From contig JAUFSD010000023.1 in the NCBI GenBank assembly GCA_033030425.1, positions 992,001-1,056,000 of the forward strand: a DNA stretch of 64,000 bases. The letters run 5' to 3'. The position numbers were made by a program, and so were the translations under genes. Shown in pieces: positions 49,241-60,357 of the stretch. Position 1 is the first letter of the stretch. Each line of letters starts with the position of its first letter. Origin of the DNA: Verpa conica. Lineage: Eukaryota > Ascomycota > Pezizomycetes > Pezizales > Morchellaceae. The notes under the pieces were generated by a model, which made no database searches, was not told the DNA's origin, and was given only the letters and a program-made list of their open reading frames with translations.

Positions 49241-50081
49241 CGTATTCTAGATACTTCAGCGACTGTGACTCATAAAAACTTGCCTTAAATAAGACACTGA
49301 TCTTCCGTATTAACTTAAGTGCTGTAGACTCCTACCCTGGTTTACTGTGGGTAATTCTTGGTTGCCTTTGAATGATGTTAATTCTAGAGCCTTGGCTATG
49401 CCTAAAAATCAGTTTTAAACATATTTTTAATTAAGAGTCTAGAGTTGCGTGAAATTTCTACTTGAGGTTTCTAGAACTAGTTGTCTTTCAGCAGCGTAAA
49501 CGTCTCTACACAAGAAAATTCGTCTCTAAATTATTATGTAGCCACTCGCTTGCCGAGCCAAAAGGCTTGGTATTCTAAATATAGCCTCAGGTAAAATCAT
49601 TGTAGAAACATGGGCCCATGGGGTTCGAGATCCATGCGATCTATTAGTCTTCAGACTCTCTTGTAATGAGTATTGGCTACAGGATTCCTGCTCATCAATG
49701 CTTTTTCTTACAATAATCTTGCCGGAGGCTGTAGGCTTGCACAATTAGCTTGAGTGTTTCATATGTTTGGTATCCGAAACCTTCTCAAAACGCATCGAGT
49801 TTCTTAGAACTTATCGTGCCAGGCAAAATTAAACCTGCAATTTCCTACTGCCAACAGACAATTACTGGTATTTTATAGTGATTCTTTAGTTTAGAGTTGA
49901 GCTACAGCTAAAACCCAGTTCTGACATTATCAACTCTGACCGTTGAGCACGTGACTTTGTACAACTCTCATCAAATAGACCTCCAAACAAGAAAGTAGGA
50001 CCACCCAAATAACTATATCTTCCCCAGTTTAACCCCTTTGCACTCTGGAAAAAAAAAAGCGCTAATGGGTAATCCCCTCCT
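49241..50081. other. Intergenic, nothing recognised
   Basis: Moderately AT-rich sequence without recognisable genes. On the minus strand it would hold the 3' end of the membrane-protein gene. Confidence 0.5.
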
Positions 50082-51497
50082 TCAGCGTTTTACATCCATA
50101 AAGCTCTGCCCGTCAACTGAAATACCTAATCCTGTACTAACACTGATGATGCTGGAGGCTATACTTCCTGCCCTTTCGCCTTGTGGTACTCGCGTATTTA
50201 TTTGACTCCCATATGGCTGAGCTGATCCTGAAATCCTGATGATATTTGACGTATTTCTCTGTTCAGTAGGCCTTGTAGTTTGAGGTATTGTATCGACCCG
50301 GGAGGCTCTTGTGTCGTTCTCATCACCTTTGTTACTCTCAGGACTGATAATAGTTGGTATGATAACCCTGGGATCTGAAAACCTCCCTAGTGGAGCAGTC
50401 CCAAGTAATAACCCCACTTTATCATTTTCACCATTGCTAGGAAGTTTCCTCGCTGACTCACATTCCCTAATTTCAAGCAACCGTCTCCTATACCCTCTTC
50501 CCCAAATCACCACTATCAGTCCCGAGTAAGAAAACAGGGCGTATATGATCCCCCATGTCAGCGTCGCGTTAACTCTTGATCCAACTCTACCCAGGCAGCT
50601 ATCGATTTGGTCTTGAGGTGCCATGCGACGTAGAGAATCTTTGTCCCAGGTGACGGTGACTTTGACTGTTTTTTCTAAACACTTTTCGATGCGACTTGCA
50701 CGGAGTGTAAAGTAGAAGTAGAGCCAAACTGCGCTGGTGACTAGGAGAACGAGGGAAACGAGGACCCATGAGACCGTGAAAAAGAGGGCTGCACTAGGAG
50801 ATCTCTATTTGTCCAAGTTTATTAGCGAGTGGGGGGGGGGTGGATAAACTTAAGGGTTTGCTTTTTTGTAACCTACTCTCCATTTACCCCACATCAGCTC
50901 CATCCCAAAGATGCATGATGCACCAAAGAAAACACCCCAGATACACTGGCTAGCTACTAGTACGATATTGAAATCTTTATCAAGTTGTCGGTTCTCTGCA
51001 TCCATTTTGCTTCAAACGTTAGAAATACCCCCCCTCTCATAAGAAAGTTTAAATATGGGCAGTATTGTGGAAGAAAGCATACGTATTAATCGATTTGTGG
51101 CCCACAAAAGTCCCAGTAGAGCCGTTGTCATTCCAACAGTTAAAATAAACTTTACCGCAATATCCAACGGCACTCCCAACGTAAGAACCCGTAGCCACTT
51201 CTCTTGCTTGTTTATTCTCTTGAAACATTCAACTTCCCCTCCTCGCTCCCCTCCATCTTCACAGGTCCTCTGTACATCCCTACTATCTCTCGGGGGATCC
51301 GCGGGGTCGAATCCCATATATAATGGTTTTCCAGCATCGAGGTGTTTCTGAATCCTGTTTCCTAAAGATGCTGCAGAAGCCGTCGAAGTATGCCGTACCG
51401 CAAAAGGGGGCTGCGGTATTGAGAGCTCGGGAGACCTATTAGATGGTTCGCGCTTCTGGTAGGCTTTGAAAGGGGTCAAAGTTCTTGAGTTTAACAT
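50082..51497 (-). CDS. Uncharacterised four-helix membrane protein, three exons
   Basis: Exons 51083-51497, 50877-50995 and 50082-50804 close in phase through 87- and 72-bp introns (donors GTATGC and GTAGGT, branch sites TCTAAC and GCTAATAA) and give 418 residues. Four strongly hydrophobic segments are visible: about 102-134 (LRVLTLGVPLDIAVKFILTV and on), 147-168 (FNIVLVASQCIWGVFFGASC), 183-212 (ALFFTVSWVLVSLVLLVTSA) and 257-282 (TLTWGIIYALFSYSGLIVVI). A Ser/Arg/Pro-rich N-terminal region with a GKPLYMGFDPADPPRD stretch precedes them, and a long hydrophilic tail follows. No conserved catalytic motif was seen. The protein is not recognised; roles in transport, signalling or membrane shape are all possible. 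The CVNH gene to the right is on the same strand but 2.3 kb away, so a functional link is not implied. Confidence 0.7.
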
Positions 51498-53062
51498 TGC
51501 AATGGTGACGGACAGCAGTGTCGTCCGGGACGCTGCGGTGAAGCCAGCTCAGTTGTAGGAACTGAATAGCAAAAAAATAAATAATAATAAAAAAAATTGA
51601 AATTGAAATATCTCACTTATGAAAGGTGAAGAGAATAAAAATGGGTAAGAGAGAAAATAGGTGAGGGTGGGTTTCCCGGTAAGTTAAGAAAATCGATAGC
51701 TTGCTAAGTATTAACGTCCTTAAGGCCCAGTCCTAAGGAACGAATAATGAATGACAAAAGAGTATCCCAGGCACAATTGGAACAGAAAGGAATGTATTAT
51801 GGGCCTAGCGCGGCTGGCTGGTGGGAAAGAAGGAGAGTAATGACTGTCTCACGATAAGATGCCAGATTTTTCCTGAAGCAAGAGCTCAGCTAGAGTGAAA
51901 GACCGCGTGTATAAGTCCCCCAGAGCCCTCAAGAGGAAGATCAGAGACGATCGAGATGGATGACGGGGTAGAGAGATAAGGAGACAAAAGAGATGTTGTA
52001 TGGAGTATATGAATCTAGTTTACCTACAACATCATAACGCTTCACCCTTCTCATAAGGAGAAAAACATAAAAAAAAGTGGTTGATAGCCATTGTTCTAGG
52101 TAGATTGGGTGTGCCATGGGCTACATACCCGATAAAAAGCAAATCATGTGCACATTCGTCTTTGAAACGCCGTATGATACAGTAGCTCGGAAGCCTCCTG
52201 ATCAACGGCGTGCAAAGCCCTCCGTTGTGGGCTTGGCTTGGCGATTTAGAGACAGCTTACGGTTCATGTGAAAGGGGTTGTAGTGTCGGGTTGAGGCTCT
52301 GCAGTAGCCGAAAGAAACTCTTGGGATGCGCTGACTAACACCGATAAAAACACTATCCAGCGGGTTTCCCGACGACCTTCCAGAAAACCTTCTGGCGGAA
52401 TCAAACTCCTAAATAAAAAAATACCCTAAACCCCAAAAGGGCCATATCTTGGAAAATATCTTAAAGTATTTCATGATCTCTTAACCACGCGTTAAATACT
52501 TAGAAGGACGACAGGTTAAAAATCTCATTGGAAATAAGTGATCAACACCTTCAAGACTTATGTACATATATATGTAGATCTAGAATATCTAAAAATACTA
52601 TATGTATAGACGTAATATATTTGGAATATCTTATTATCGGTACCTCCTATACTACCTAAAAGTATCTGTTTGTCTTAGGAACGGGCTATATGTAGGTTCT
52701 CCTTGTAAAGTTGGAATCCAAACGTTCCCTTATAAATTAAATAATGCACGCATTGTTCTCTAAAGCGCCCTGCCCGCAGCTGTCAAAGCTAAAGACAACC
52801 TCTTTATTAATTTATGCCTAGATTCTATAGTCCATACCAAAGAATCAAGCAGCACCATTAATAGGCTGGTAATCACCCTAGTAGTGAGCTGCCACAGCAA
52901 TATATAGTAGACTTGTAAGATGCTCATCACAGACCAGTGACTAAAGCGCTACTCCTTGTACTGTATTAGGGTGTATGAACCCATTTACGTAACCACGCGC
53001 CCGAATAGAACGCTAGAGGGCGAAAAGCCCCACTGGAAAATCCTTGTTCATAAAGAAATCGC
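51498..53062. other. Intergenic upstream of the membrane-protein gene
   Basis: The first few hundred bases are purine-rich on the plus strand (CT-rich on the coding strand) and are the likely promoter. From 52.4 kb the sequence is AT-rich with no gene recognised. Confidence 0.5.
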
Positions 53063-53067
53063 AAAAA
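53063..53067 (-). terminator. RNA polymerase III T-run terminator of tRNA-Asn
   Basis: TTTTT on the minus strand, 14-18 bases beyond the tRNA 3' end, in the usual position for Pol III termination. Confidence 0.6.
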
Positions 53068-53080
53068 GGGTCTGATTTAC

Positions 53081-53165
53081 CTTCCCCGGACAGGGTTGAA
53101 CTGTCAACCTCTCGATGCCATATATCATAACAGTCGAACGCGCTAGCCAATTGCGCCACGGAGAA
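53081..53165 (-). tRNA. tRNA-Asn (GTT) with an 11-nt intron
   Basis: An 85-nt minus-strand gene. The acceptor arms TTCTCCG/CGGGGAA pair with one G-U, with discriminator G as expected for Asn. D stem GCGC/GCGC; anticodon stem TTCGA/TCGAG; loop C-T-GTT-A; T stem GACAG/CTGTC with loop TTCAACC. An intron of about 11 nt (TGATATATGGC) lies one base 3' of the anticodon, the canonical position. The A box (TGGCGCAATTGG) is good; the B box is GTTCAA instead of GTTCGA but fits the relaxed consensus. The first pair is U-A rather than the usual G-C, so the copy may be slightly worn. A T-run follows. A broken relative lies at 7959-8030. Confidence 0.85.
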
Positions 53166-53836
53166 ATGAGCTTGTTTACTAAGCAGCATTTGGTGGTAAA
53201 ATTTGTTATAGGAATAGGTTACCCCGAGTTGCTTATGATATAACGAGTGACACCGCATGATCATCGTTTAGTAAAGGGGATCTAATATAAATAGAAGATT
53301 GTCAAACTCTACTTCATACTATAAAACACCTGGCTATATGTTTTTAAACTTTTCGAAACTTTATAGCCTGTTAGACCTACTCGCTTAGTATGGGTGAGCA
53401 AAGGCGTTCTGGTGAATAACCTAATTCCACTTATGTGATTATTAGCTAGAGTGGAGATTGGTAGCTCTATTATATATATCTATTTTTGGCCCCACCTAGA
53501 TGAGTTATGATTGCAGGGGCGGAAGCCAAGCATATGTACCTCCTTCACAATAGGGGGCAATGTGTAACAGTTTGGGGCGTAGAGGAAAAATGTTTGGGGT
53601 ACAGAGCATGTGGCTTGTAGGCTGTGTAGGCTACATGTATCGTATTCAGCATGATCAATGTACGTAAAATCACTCGGTCACAGTTATCGAAGCTATTACC
53701 ATAGTTTCATTAGATAACTTATTGCAGATTTACGAGAGTACATCTAATATGGTAATGGAAAGATTTATATTTTACGTGTGATGTCTGGCTGATTGTTTAA
53801 TTAGACATAAAATTCACCTCACCCCGTTTACATGAT

Positions 53837-54223
53837 TTACTGGAATTCAAGTCTTCCGTTATGATTGGTGATACGCTCTGACAAGTTCAGATCTGCGCTC
53901 CTCCACTCCCCGTGTTTATTCCGCAGCTCGGCCCTCAAAATAGGAACATTGGCGCCTCCTTCTATCTGGAAATGAATATTCCGAGCAGACCCCGTGAAGT
54001 CTTTACTGTCCCATGCGAAGTGACCTACTATGATGTTAGCTAGCTAGACCGGGACTGAAAATACATAAGCTCAGGGAGAGGTGTAGTACTAACCATCATT
54101 GTTTCCGATGTGGTTGTCAAGATCAAATCTTTCTTCACCGCCGCCATTGACATTGGCAATGAGACATGAACGTCCGTTATGCTGCTCGACACGAATATTG
54201 TGGGATGAGAGATGGAAGGACAT
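53837..54223 (-). CDS. Cyanovirin-N homology (CVNH) lectin
   Basis: A small, probably cytosolic carbohydrate-binding protein; characterised fungal CVNH proteins bind high-mannose-type glycans. Exons 54094-54223 and 53837-54024 join through a 69-bp intron (donor GTTAGT) and give 105 residues, the usual length for a single-domain fungal CVNH. Family hallmarks in order: MSFHLSSHNIRVE at the start, RFDLDNHIGNNDGHFAWDS, FTGSARNIHFQIEG, NVPILRAELRNKHGEW and LNLSERITNHNGRLEFQ. These are the two internal half-repeats (LDNHIGNNDG and LSERITNHNG) of the fold. There is no signal peptide. The pairing cysteines of cyanobacterial cyanovirin-N are absent, as in most fungal members; a single Cys occurs in GRSCLIANV. 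The next gene on this strand is the membrane protein, 2.3 kb away. Confidence 0.93.
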
Positions 54224-56925
54224 GGTAGTTTTTGGTTCTTGTGAGGTCTAGAGGTATTGCGAGTAGGTCTTGATTCTTGAAGCGTTTGGTGATATCTGAC
54301 TGATTTTGGGTAAGAAAACCTAGGGAGCAAGCAAGAGCCCTTTATATAAAGCTCGAGGGGAGTGTTAAGTGTGATCAAGGTATGCCCTTAAAAACATAGT
54401 GGCGATCCGATTCAGTGCATTACGCACCGGCGATAAATTTTTCAATGTCTATCCTATCAGATTCAGCTGAATGAGTTGATTTAATGCTCAGCGGTGCATG
54501 ATTTATACCAGAGATGGTTAGGGCAACATTCAAAGCCTGGCTGCCGCAGGAGTAAGACATTATGTCCGATTTACAGACTCCGGAACATTGTTTACTGGTA
54601 AAGAGAAGGTTGTTAATGAACCGATCAACCGAACACCAGAAAGCCCGCAATGAAAAAAACCAATATAGCTAGGTACAACAACCAGTTCTCTTTAAACCCC
54701 TGAAACCCTGATGACCTAATTAAGCCACTTAAAGGTTTAGCGAATTCCTATAACGGTTAATTGAGGGGTAGATCGGAGAGAGCTACCATATCTACTCAAT
54801 AAACCCACTATCCCCGGTCACAGACATAGTATATCTAGATTAGAGAGAGCAAGGCTCGGCGGAGGCTTAGAGGTGATAGGATTTGGATATCTCATGTGAA
54901 TTGTAGGTTTTTCACGTAATGCTCGTTCAAGCCAGGGCTATAATACTATTCGTTCTTGAGACTCGCGACTCTACTTAACCCTAAACTTCAAACAAAGCCT
55001 TACTCTCTCTAGCCCAGACTTAAAATGTCTAAGACCGGAGATAGCGAATCTATTGAGTAGATACGATATTATGTTACGAGGTTTGATTTTTCCCTGGATC
55101 AATTTCTTTTTGGCCGGTACTACATGCATGCTGAAGGCAGAGGCGCACGCGCTCTCAGATACATATCTTACCTTTCTAGTGTTATCTCACCAGTCTATTT
55201 TGCAATGGTATCCTAGCCACGAGACAATGGCGATGGCAGTGTCGAGGGAAGGTAGGCCACGTTTTCTGTTGAGAAAATTACAGCTGTGTTCAATCACCCT
55301 ACTGTACGTGCCCACGTGAAGTGTTCTCAGTATGGAACTTCTAAGTGCATGCTTCTTGAGGCTTAAGCCCCGCCTTACCCATATGCGGCAAGAATGTTAT
55401 GCAGGACGGAGCTAATAAGCCCTACACGGTTAATCACTCGTATACGTATCGTAAATCCATGCCTAATCTTAATGGACTTTGATATCATCAGTTCGATAGA
55501 GATCACTTCAAACAAGCAGCGGATCAGCGATCTCTGAATAAGAATATGTAACAAGATTCGCGGGAAGCCTTGATAACGAGGCAATTTGCGTCAATCCGTT
55601 TGTGCCGTACCCCGCACTTCATGAATCCCAAGGAACAACTCATACCCCATCTCAGCGCTTTCCGACCAATGGTATGCCGGTGGCAAAGTCCTAAAGCGGG
55701 AGGGTGAGACCTGGCTCAAACGTGTGCTCGTTGGTACCGAGGGTGCAAAGCAACCAATGTACGTACATAGCCACAAAAACTTTCGGTGCCCCGCATTCTA
55801 ACTTGAGACACTCCATGCCCAAGCTATGTAACAACATCTACCTCTATTACACTAATAGGTATGTCATCAGTACAAGCTTGCTTCATACTGATATCCTTCT
55901 CGTAGCTTGCATATCTCACAAGAATTGAGACACGTAAAATATGACGAATAATGTTTTAAAGGGAGTCAATATTTTTAGAGCCTGGAGGCTCCGCTTTTAT
56001 TACCTCCCGTACTGAAAAAACCCAGAAATACTAGAGCACCTAGTAAGGGCGCATCCATAAGTTCTAACTGAGATACCATAGCTAGCTTTGAGATTATTTA
56101 CAATGATGTTTTTAGGTAATATATCCCTTTAGGAAACAACCCCGGTATCTGTAACAAACTAAAGCGTGTCTTATGATTAGCCACATGTTTAACATAGCCC
56201 AGGTAGTAAAGTGCCCAGACTATTAAAGGGTTAGGGTAACAGTATACCTGCGCCCCGAGATACCAGTGTATAGCTTTTCTACATGAGGTTTCTAGTTCTG
56301 TGAGGTAAATATGTTTCTCACAGATCCTACTACGTTTGTGCCCACTTACGCTGTTCTTTAACCAAAAAATAGAGAGTATTAGGTAATCCCCCTCATCCAA
56401 ATTCTGAGACACCAGAAAAACCTGAACTTTGAATCGACATTGATGGCCTAATATGTGCGCCACGCTTTTATGACCGGTTGGAAGTCCGATTGGCTTGCCC
56501 AATTGAGGATTACCCTCTAGGAATAGTCGAGGTGATGGATTGCCTTTGAGTGCTCGCGTCCCTTTAGATAGAACTACGTAATTTGTATACTAGCATGGGG
56601 TAAAGCTAACGTGTATCGGCAATCTATCCCCTCCAACTATTACTTGTGACTATGACAAGCTAATTTGCCACATCTATTATCAGCCACATTTATATTTGTC
56701 CTCGGCTTCACTGAGATTAACACGTGCTTGACAGTGCGAATTATAGCATACTAGATTCCGAGATCCAAACACGTAGTACTGATGACTTAGCTGAACTATT
56801 TTCCTACTAAAAAGGCCTAGAAATACAAAACTCTAGCTAGACATGCTATAGAAAAGACTAGAACCTTGGGGTTTAGTATCCCTAAGTACGACTCTATAAA
56901 TATGCCTAGTTAATACAAGCCTCAG
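54224..56925. other. Intergenic, CVNH promoter and decayed sequence
   Basis: The CVNH promoter should lie just right of 54.22 kb. The rest has no supported gene. A 134-codon minus-strand frame at 56098-56502 is faintly reminiscent of a retroelement protease region, and a 76-codon frame at 54420-54650 matches nothing I can name; neither is strong enough to call. Confidence 0.45.
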
Positions 56926-57010
56926 GATTCAGTGGTGTAGGGGTATCACGGGCGCTTGCCATCTTCACGATAACTTGCGCCCGACCCGGGTTCGATTCCC
57001 GGCTGATTCA
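56926..57010 (+). tRNA. tRNA-Gly (GCC) with a 14-nt intron
   Basis: An 85-nt gene that becomes 71 nt after removing an intron of about 14 nt (TCTTCACGATAACT) lying one base 3' of the anticodon. The acceptor arms GATTCAG/CTGATTC pair at six of seven positions, with a U-U mismatch at 3:70; the discriminator is A. D arm GTG/CAC; anticodon stem GGCGC/GCGCC with loop T-T-GCC-A; T stem CCGGG/CCCGG with loop TTCGATT. The A box and B box (GGTTCGATTCC) are perfect and a T5 terminator follows 21 bases downstream. The intron and GCC anticodon are clear. The mismatch in the acceptor stem and the A-U at 2:71 are unusual for Gly and suggest relaxed selection on this copy. Confidence 0.85.
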
Positions 57011-57030
57011 AGACTGTGGTTTGTTACTTC

Positions 57031-57035
57031 TTTTT
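57031..57035 (+). terminator. RNA polymerase III T-run terminator of tRNA-Gly
   Basis: TTTTT 21 bases downstream of the mature 3' end of the tRNA-Gly gene. Confidence 0.55.
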
Positions 57036-59217
57036 ATTATTGAGGGCTATATTCCTTATAGAGTGTTTATTTGTAAACGTCTTATACCCTGGTGTTATCT
57101 TTTAAGAACTTCTAATGGACATCAGCCTATGTAACTCCATATGCAAACAAGAGATATTGTAGGATAAGTCAGATATAAGTACGAGGGGGTAAGTTTGTCA
57201 GTCCTATTTAAGATATAAATTCTTTTTCTTTAAGCTGTTTTGGGGTTTTTGGTTTCTTACTAGTGGTCTTGTATTCAAGCTATAGCTAATTAACTGTAGA
57301 TTTTGCGCTAATCAAACATTTCTTAATAAGTGATATAAACATAGTTGGCTAACTTTTCACCACACCTTCTTGCACTTTAGTCTAAAGATTCTTCTTTTAT
57401 ATATCCGTACTAGCCCCTTGGACTACGTACTCTTAGGTAGTTCTACGTCGTCGAAATTGGCTATCTACTTGAATTTTCTTAGATATGAAGCCTAATTTGT
57501 ATAGCGTTATAACGAAGCGGCAGAAAGTATTTAATTTCAGTCTAAGGACGTACATTCACCACTCTACAATTAGATTTTAGGGTCTAGATCCTACGTAAGG
57601 TTATGCTATAATAAAATAATATATTATATCTATTATTGTGAGACATTTTTCAGAGTCGACTATTCCACTCGAATGTTATGTTCATGTACTTATGATTAAT
57701 TCATTCGAATGTTATCCCACAATATACACATAACATGATTTATCGAGTGATATTTGGTGACCGGGAGCTTAGAATTACATTCATACACAAATCGAACTCT
57801 AGGATATTATATGAAAGTAATCCGGATAACTAAAGTAGTGCAGAAACTACTGGGAGCTAAGGTATTTGTGCAGCTGATTATCTTTCATGAGTGGTAAATC
57901 TTGGTGCTGCAGTATGGTTTTCTCTTTGTATTGCATAACTTATCTATAGAGACCCATAGACATATGTATATTCTCATTATGTGTCTCCTTTAATTTCTCT
58001 TTCCCTCTCTTTTTTTAGTTAACTTAGGACTTATAAGGTATCAAGCCTCCGGTTAAACAATTTGTGGATCGAGTGACTAATTATGACGACATATATATGT
58101 TACGTATACCCAAGAAAAGGAAAAATGAACAAAAAGAGTTTAAAGTCACTAAACCACAAGAAATATTCTTATGCGTTCGAACTAGAAGTTCTTAGCTTAC
58201 GTGAATACTTGAATGGGTACTCCAGGCCTATAACTTAATTGTCCCCTATCGATCCTAGTCTAACCTGCATGGTCTATCCCCTCGAGGCCACATTGGTGGG
58301 AAGTTTTATCTTCCCCTCACCCCAATATATAAACCGGCTTGACTTAGCCGACTGCTTATTTTCGAGCTACTATTTCACTAATAGAAGAATAGAAGAACTA
58401 TACACTCAGGGGATTTATTAACGGATTTCTTTATAGAACTTATCAGTTGACGGTGTCATTTTAGGAGATTAGTAACTCAAACAATGTTAAAGAGTCTATT
58501 ACCAATCCATTGTTGGTATATGTGACCTATCACTCAAACTAAAGAGTTCTTTAGTAAGTTGAAGGTGAGTGGCAGATAACAGGGGCTGAGTAAGATGGAC
58601 GCGCCGGAGGTTTATCATCTTCGCGTGCACTTGAGTCAGAGAACAGTTTAGAAATTATTTGGAATTCAAATTCTGTAAGGTTAGAAATCCCATTGGTGAT
58701 TATATTTCTCAGCAAAAAATAGGATGTAATTCGTGTGCTTGTGGTTAGGTGCTTTTGTAGAGAGAAAGGATACTTGGAGGGAGTATAGCTAAGGTACGCG
58801 TAGGATACGTTCTAAGAGATCGCTCGATTCCATCTTGATTAACTAAATTCACTAATATTATCACGCTCTAAGAGTTAATATGTTTAGTTCCTAGGTAGAT
58901 GAGGATCCTCAGGGTTAGGGTTTTTATTTGCCAGCCCTGTGATGGGTCGCTATGGGCGTTGATCACTAGGATGCGCGTGGGCCAGGGAGTGGTTTTTGTG
59001 GGGGAAAGGAACCTTGTTAGTGTGGTGACATAGGGGTATAGATACTACTTGGGGGTATTCTTGCAGGAGCAAAGGGACATATCTTCCTCGCCTAAATTAT
59101 GTATGCCTCCCACTTTTTAAAAGGCATGAATACAGGACTCTTGTAGTTAAGCGTGTTGAAGACCTAGACACTCAGCCCCGTTACTGGTATCTTGGCAACC
59201 CCCTAATAGCTAGTGTA
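57036..59217. other. Intergenic, AT-rich, nothing recognised
   Basis: No gene recognised. It includes a 23-nt motif at about 57684-57706 also found near 31956, and an 11-nt direct repeat (TCGAATGTTAT) flanking that motif. The remainder has only short open frames. Confidence 0.5.
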
Positions 59218-59416
59218 CCGTATAATCTGATTAAATTCGACCCACTGTAGCAGGGGTGGGTGTGCGTTAAGAGGCGCTGGAACAGTTAAAGCCACGGAAG
59301 CTCCTGACACTAGGGCAAGAAAGGTACGTACTTGCGTTGATATAGAGTAAAACTGTTATTTTTTCGAAAAAACGTATGTTACTCCCAGCCGGGCTGAACC
59401 TAATCAGATTATACGG
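59218..59416. mobile_element. Decayed MITE with TA-flanked terminal inverted repeats
   Basis: Left end CCGTATAATCTGATTA and right end TAATCAGATTATACGG are exact reverse complements (16 bp). The similarity continues for about ten more bases, where all differences are transitions. Both ends are flanked by TA (59216-59217 and 59417-59418), as in Tc1/mariner-like insertions. The 199-bp element has no coding capacity and a different end sequence from the MITE at 32 kb, so it is a second family. Confidence 0.65.
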
Positions 59417-60304
59417 TATGGGCAGCATGATAGGGAGTGCTATCGGACGTTATATTACGCATTAACTGCTGTGGCTATGTACCTTGGGCGCTCAGACACC
59501 AACTCGGCGGTAGAGTGTCTGGGCGGACGGGATATCCACATTCTATGACTATTTATTCAAAGAGTCTAAAGGTATCCAACGAGTTAGGGAGATCCACAGA
59601 CGTGATGGTTGCGGCTGAATGATTACTATCTGCATGAGATGCATAATAATGGCACGGTGTTTTAGAGAATATTGCCGCCCGCTTATGTGATCCTACACCT
59701 GTAGCTATGAAACGCTTCTACCATGGGATGTTAGGATAGCCGATAGTAGGTATTCTACACTTAGTGCAGCTCTAGCCAGGTCGAGACGAGTGAGAGTCTA
59801 TGATAACGAATTACCACTGTTTACGAGGTGTCTTGATACCTTAGGTTTATTAAGCTAACGTGGCAATTCCCGCACTAGAGGAGTCATCGCTAGCGCTAGC
59901 AAAGTAGCGCTATACTCGGTAAGATATTGCGGCTCTGCGTATCCATACAAGGTTTGTTTCAGTCTTACCCCAGAGCAAATGACACATGCGCGCATTTGCC
60001 GGTGCAGGCAACCATGAGTCAGGGGACACATGTTGTACCGGATATTTTTATTTCGTGGCAGGGGCTATGGAGCTGAGGATCTAGGGTCCTGGACTAGCAG
60101 CAAGAAGCTTTTGAGGGGAAGGTCGCAACAAGACATAGATGTAATCATCCTCTGCAGATCACATTGATCCGGAGTCAGCATACTGTTGCCTAAGGATTAA
60201 GCTGGGATAAGATGGCTACGTGGTTTGAGGGGGAGAGTCTTGTAGTTATCCCTATAATCGTAAATATTTAAAAACTCGTCCCCTCCCAGCTTTCTTGTCC
60301 TTAT
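59417..60304. other. Intergenic, promoter side of the AAA ATPase gene
   Basis: No gene recognised. The last few hundred bases are the probable promoter of the AAA ATPase. Confidence 0.5.
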
Positions 60305-60328
60305 CCCCATCCCCATCCCCATCCCTAT
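60305..60328. repeat. (CCCCAT)n hexamer repeat in the AAA ATPase leader
   Basis: Three perfect CCCCAT units and one CCCTAT unit, ending 29 bases before the start codon. It may be part of the core promoter or leader. Confidence 0.8.
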
Positions 60329-60357
60329 CTCTTTCATTCAGCCATTGAGCAAGCATC

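Noticed and set aside
50996..51028. A 33-bp intron with GTATTT donor in the membrane-protein gene
   Set aside because: Too short for a fungal intron; the donor GTATGC at 51082 keeps the same phase and gives a normal 87-bp intron.
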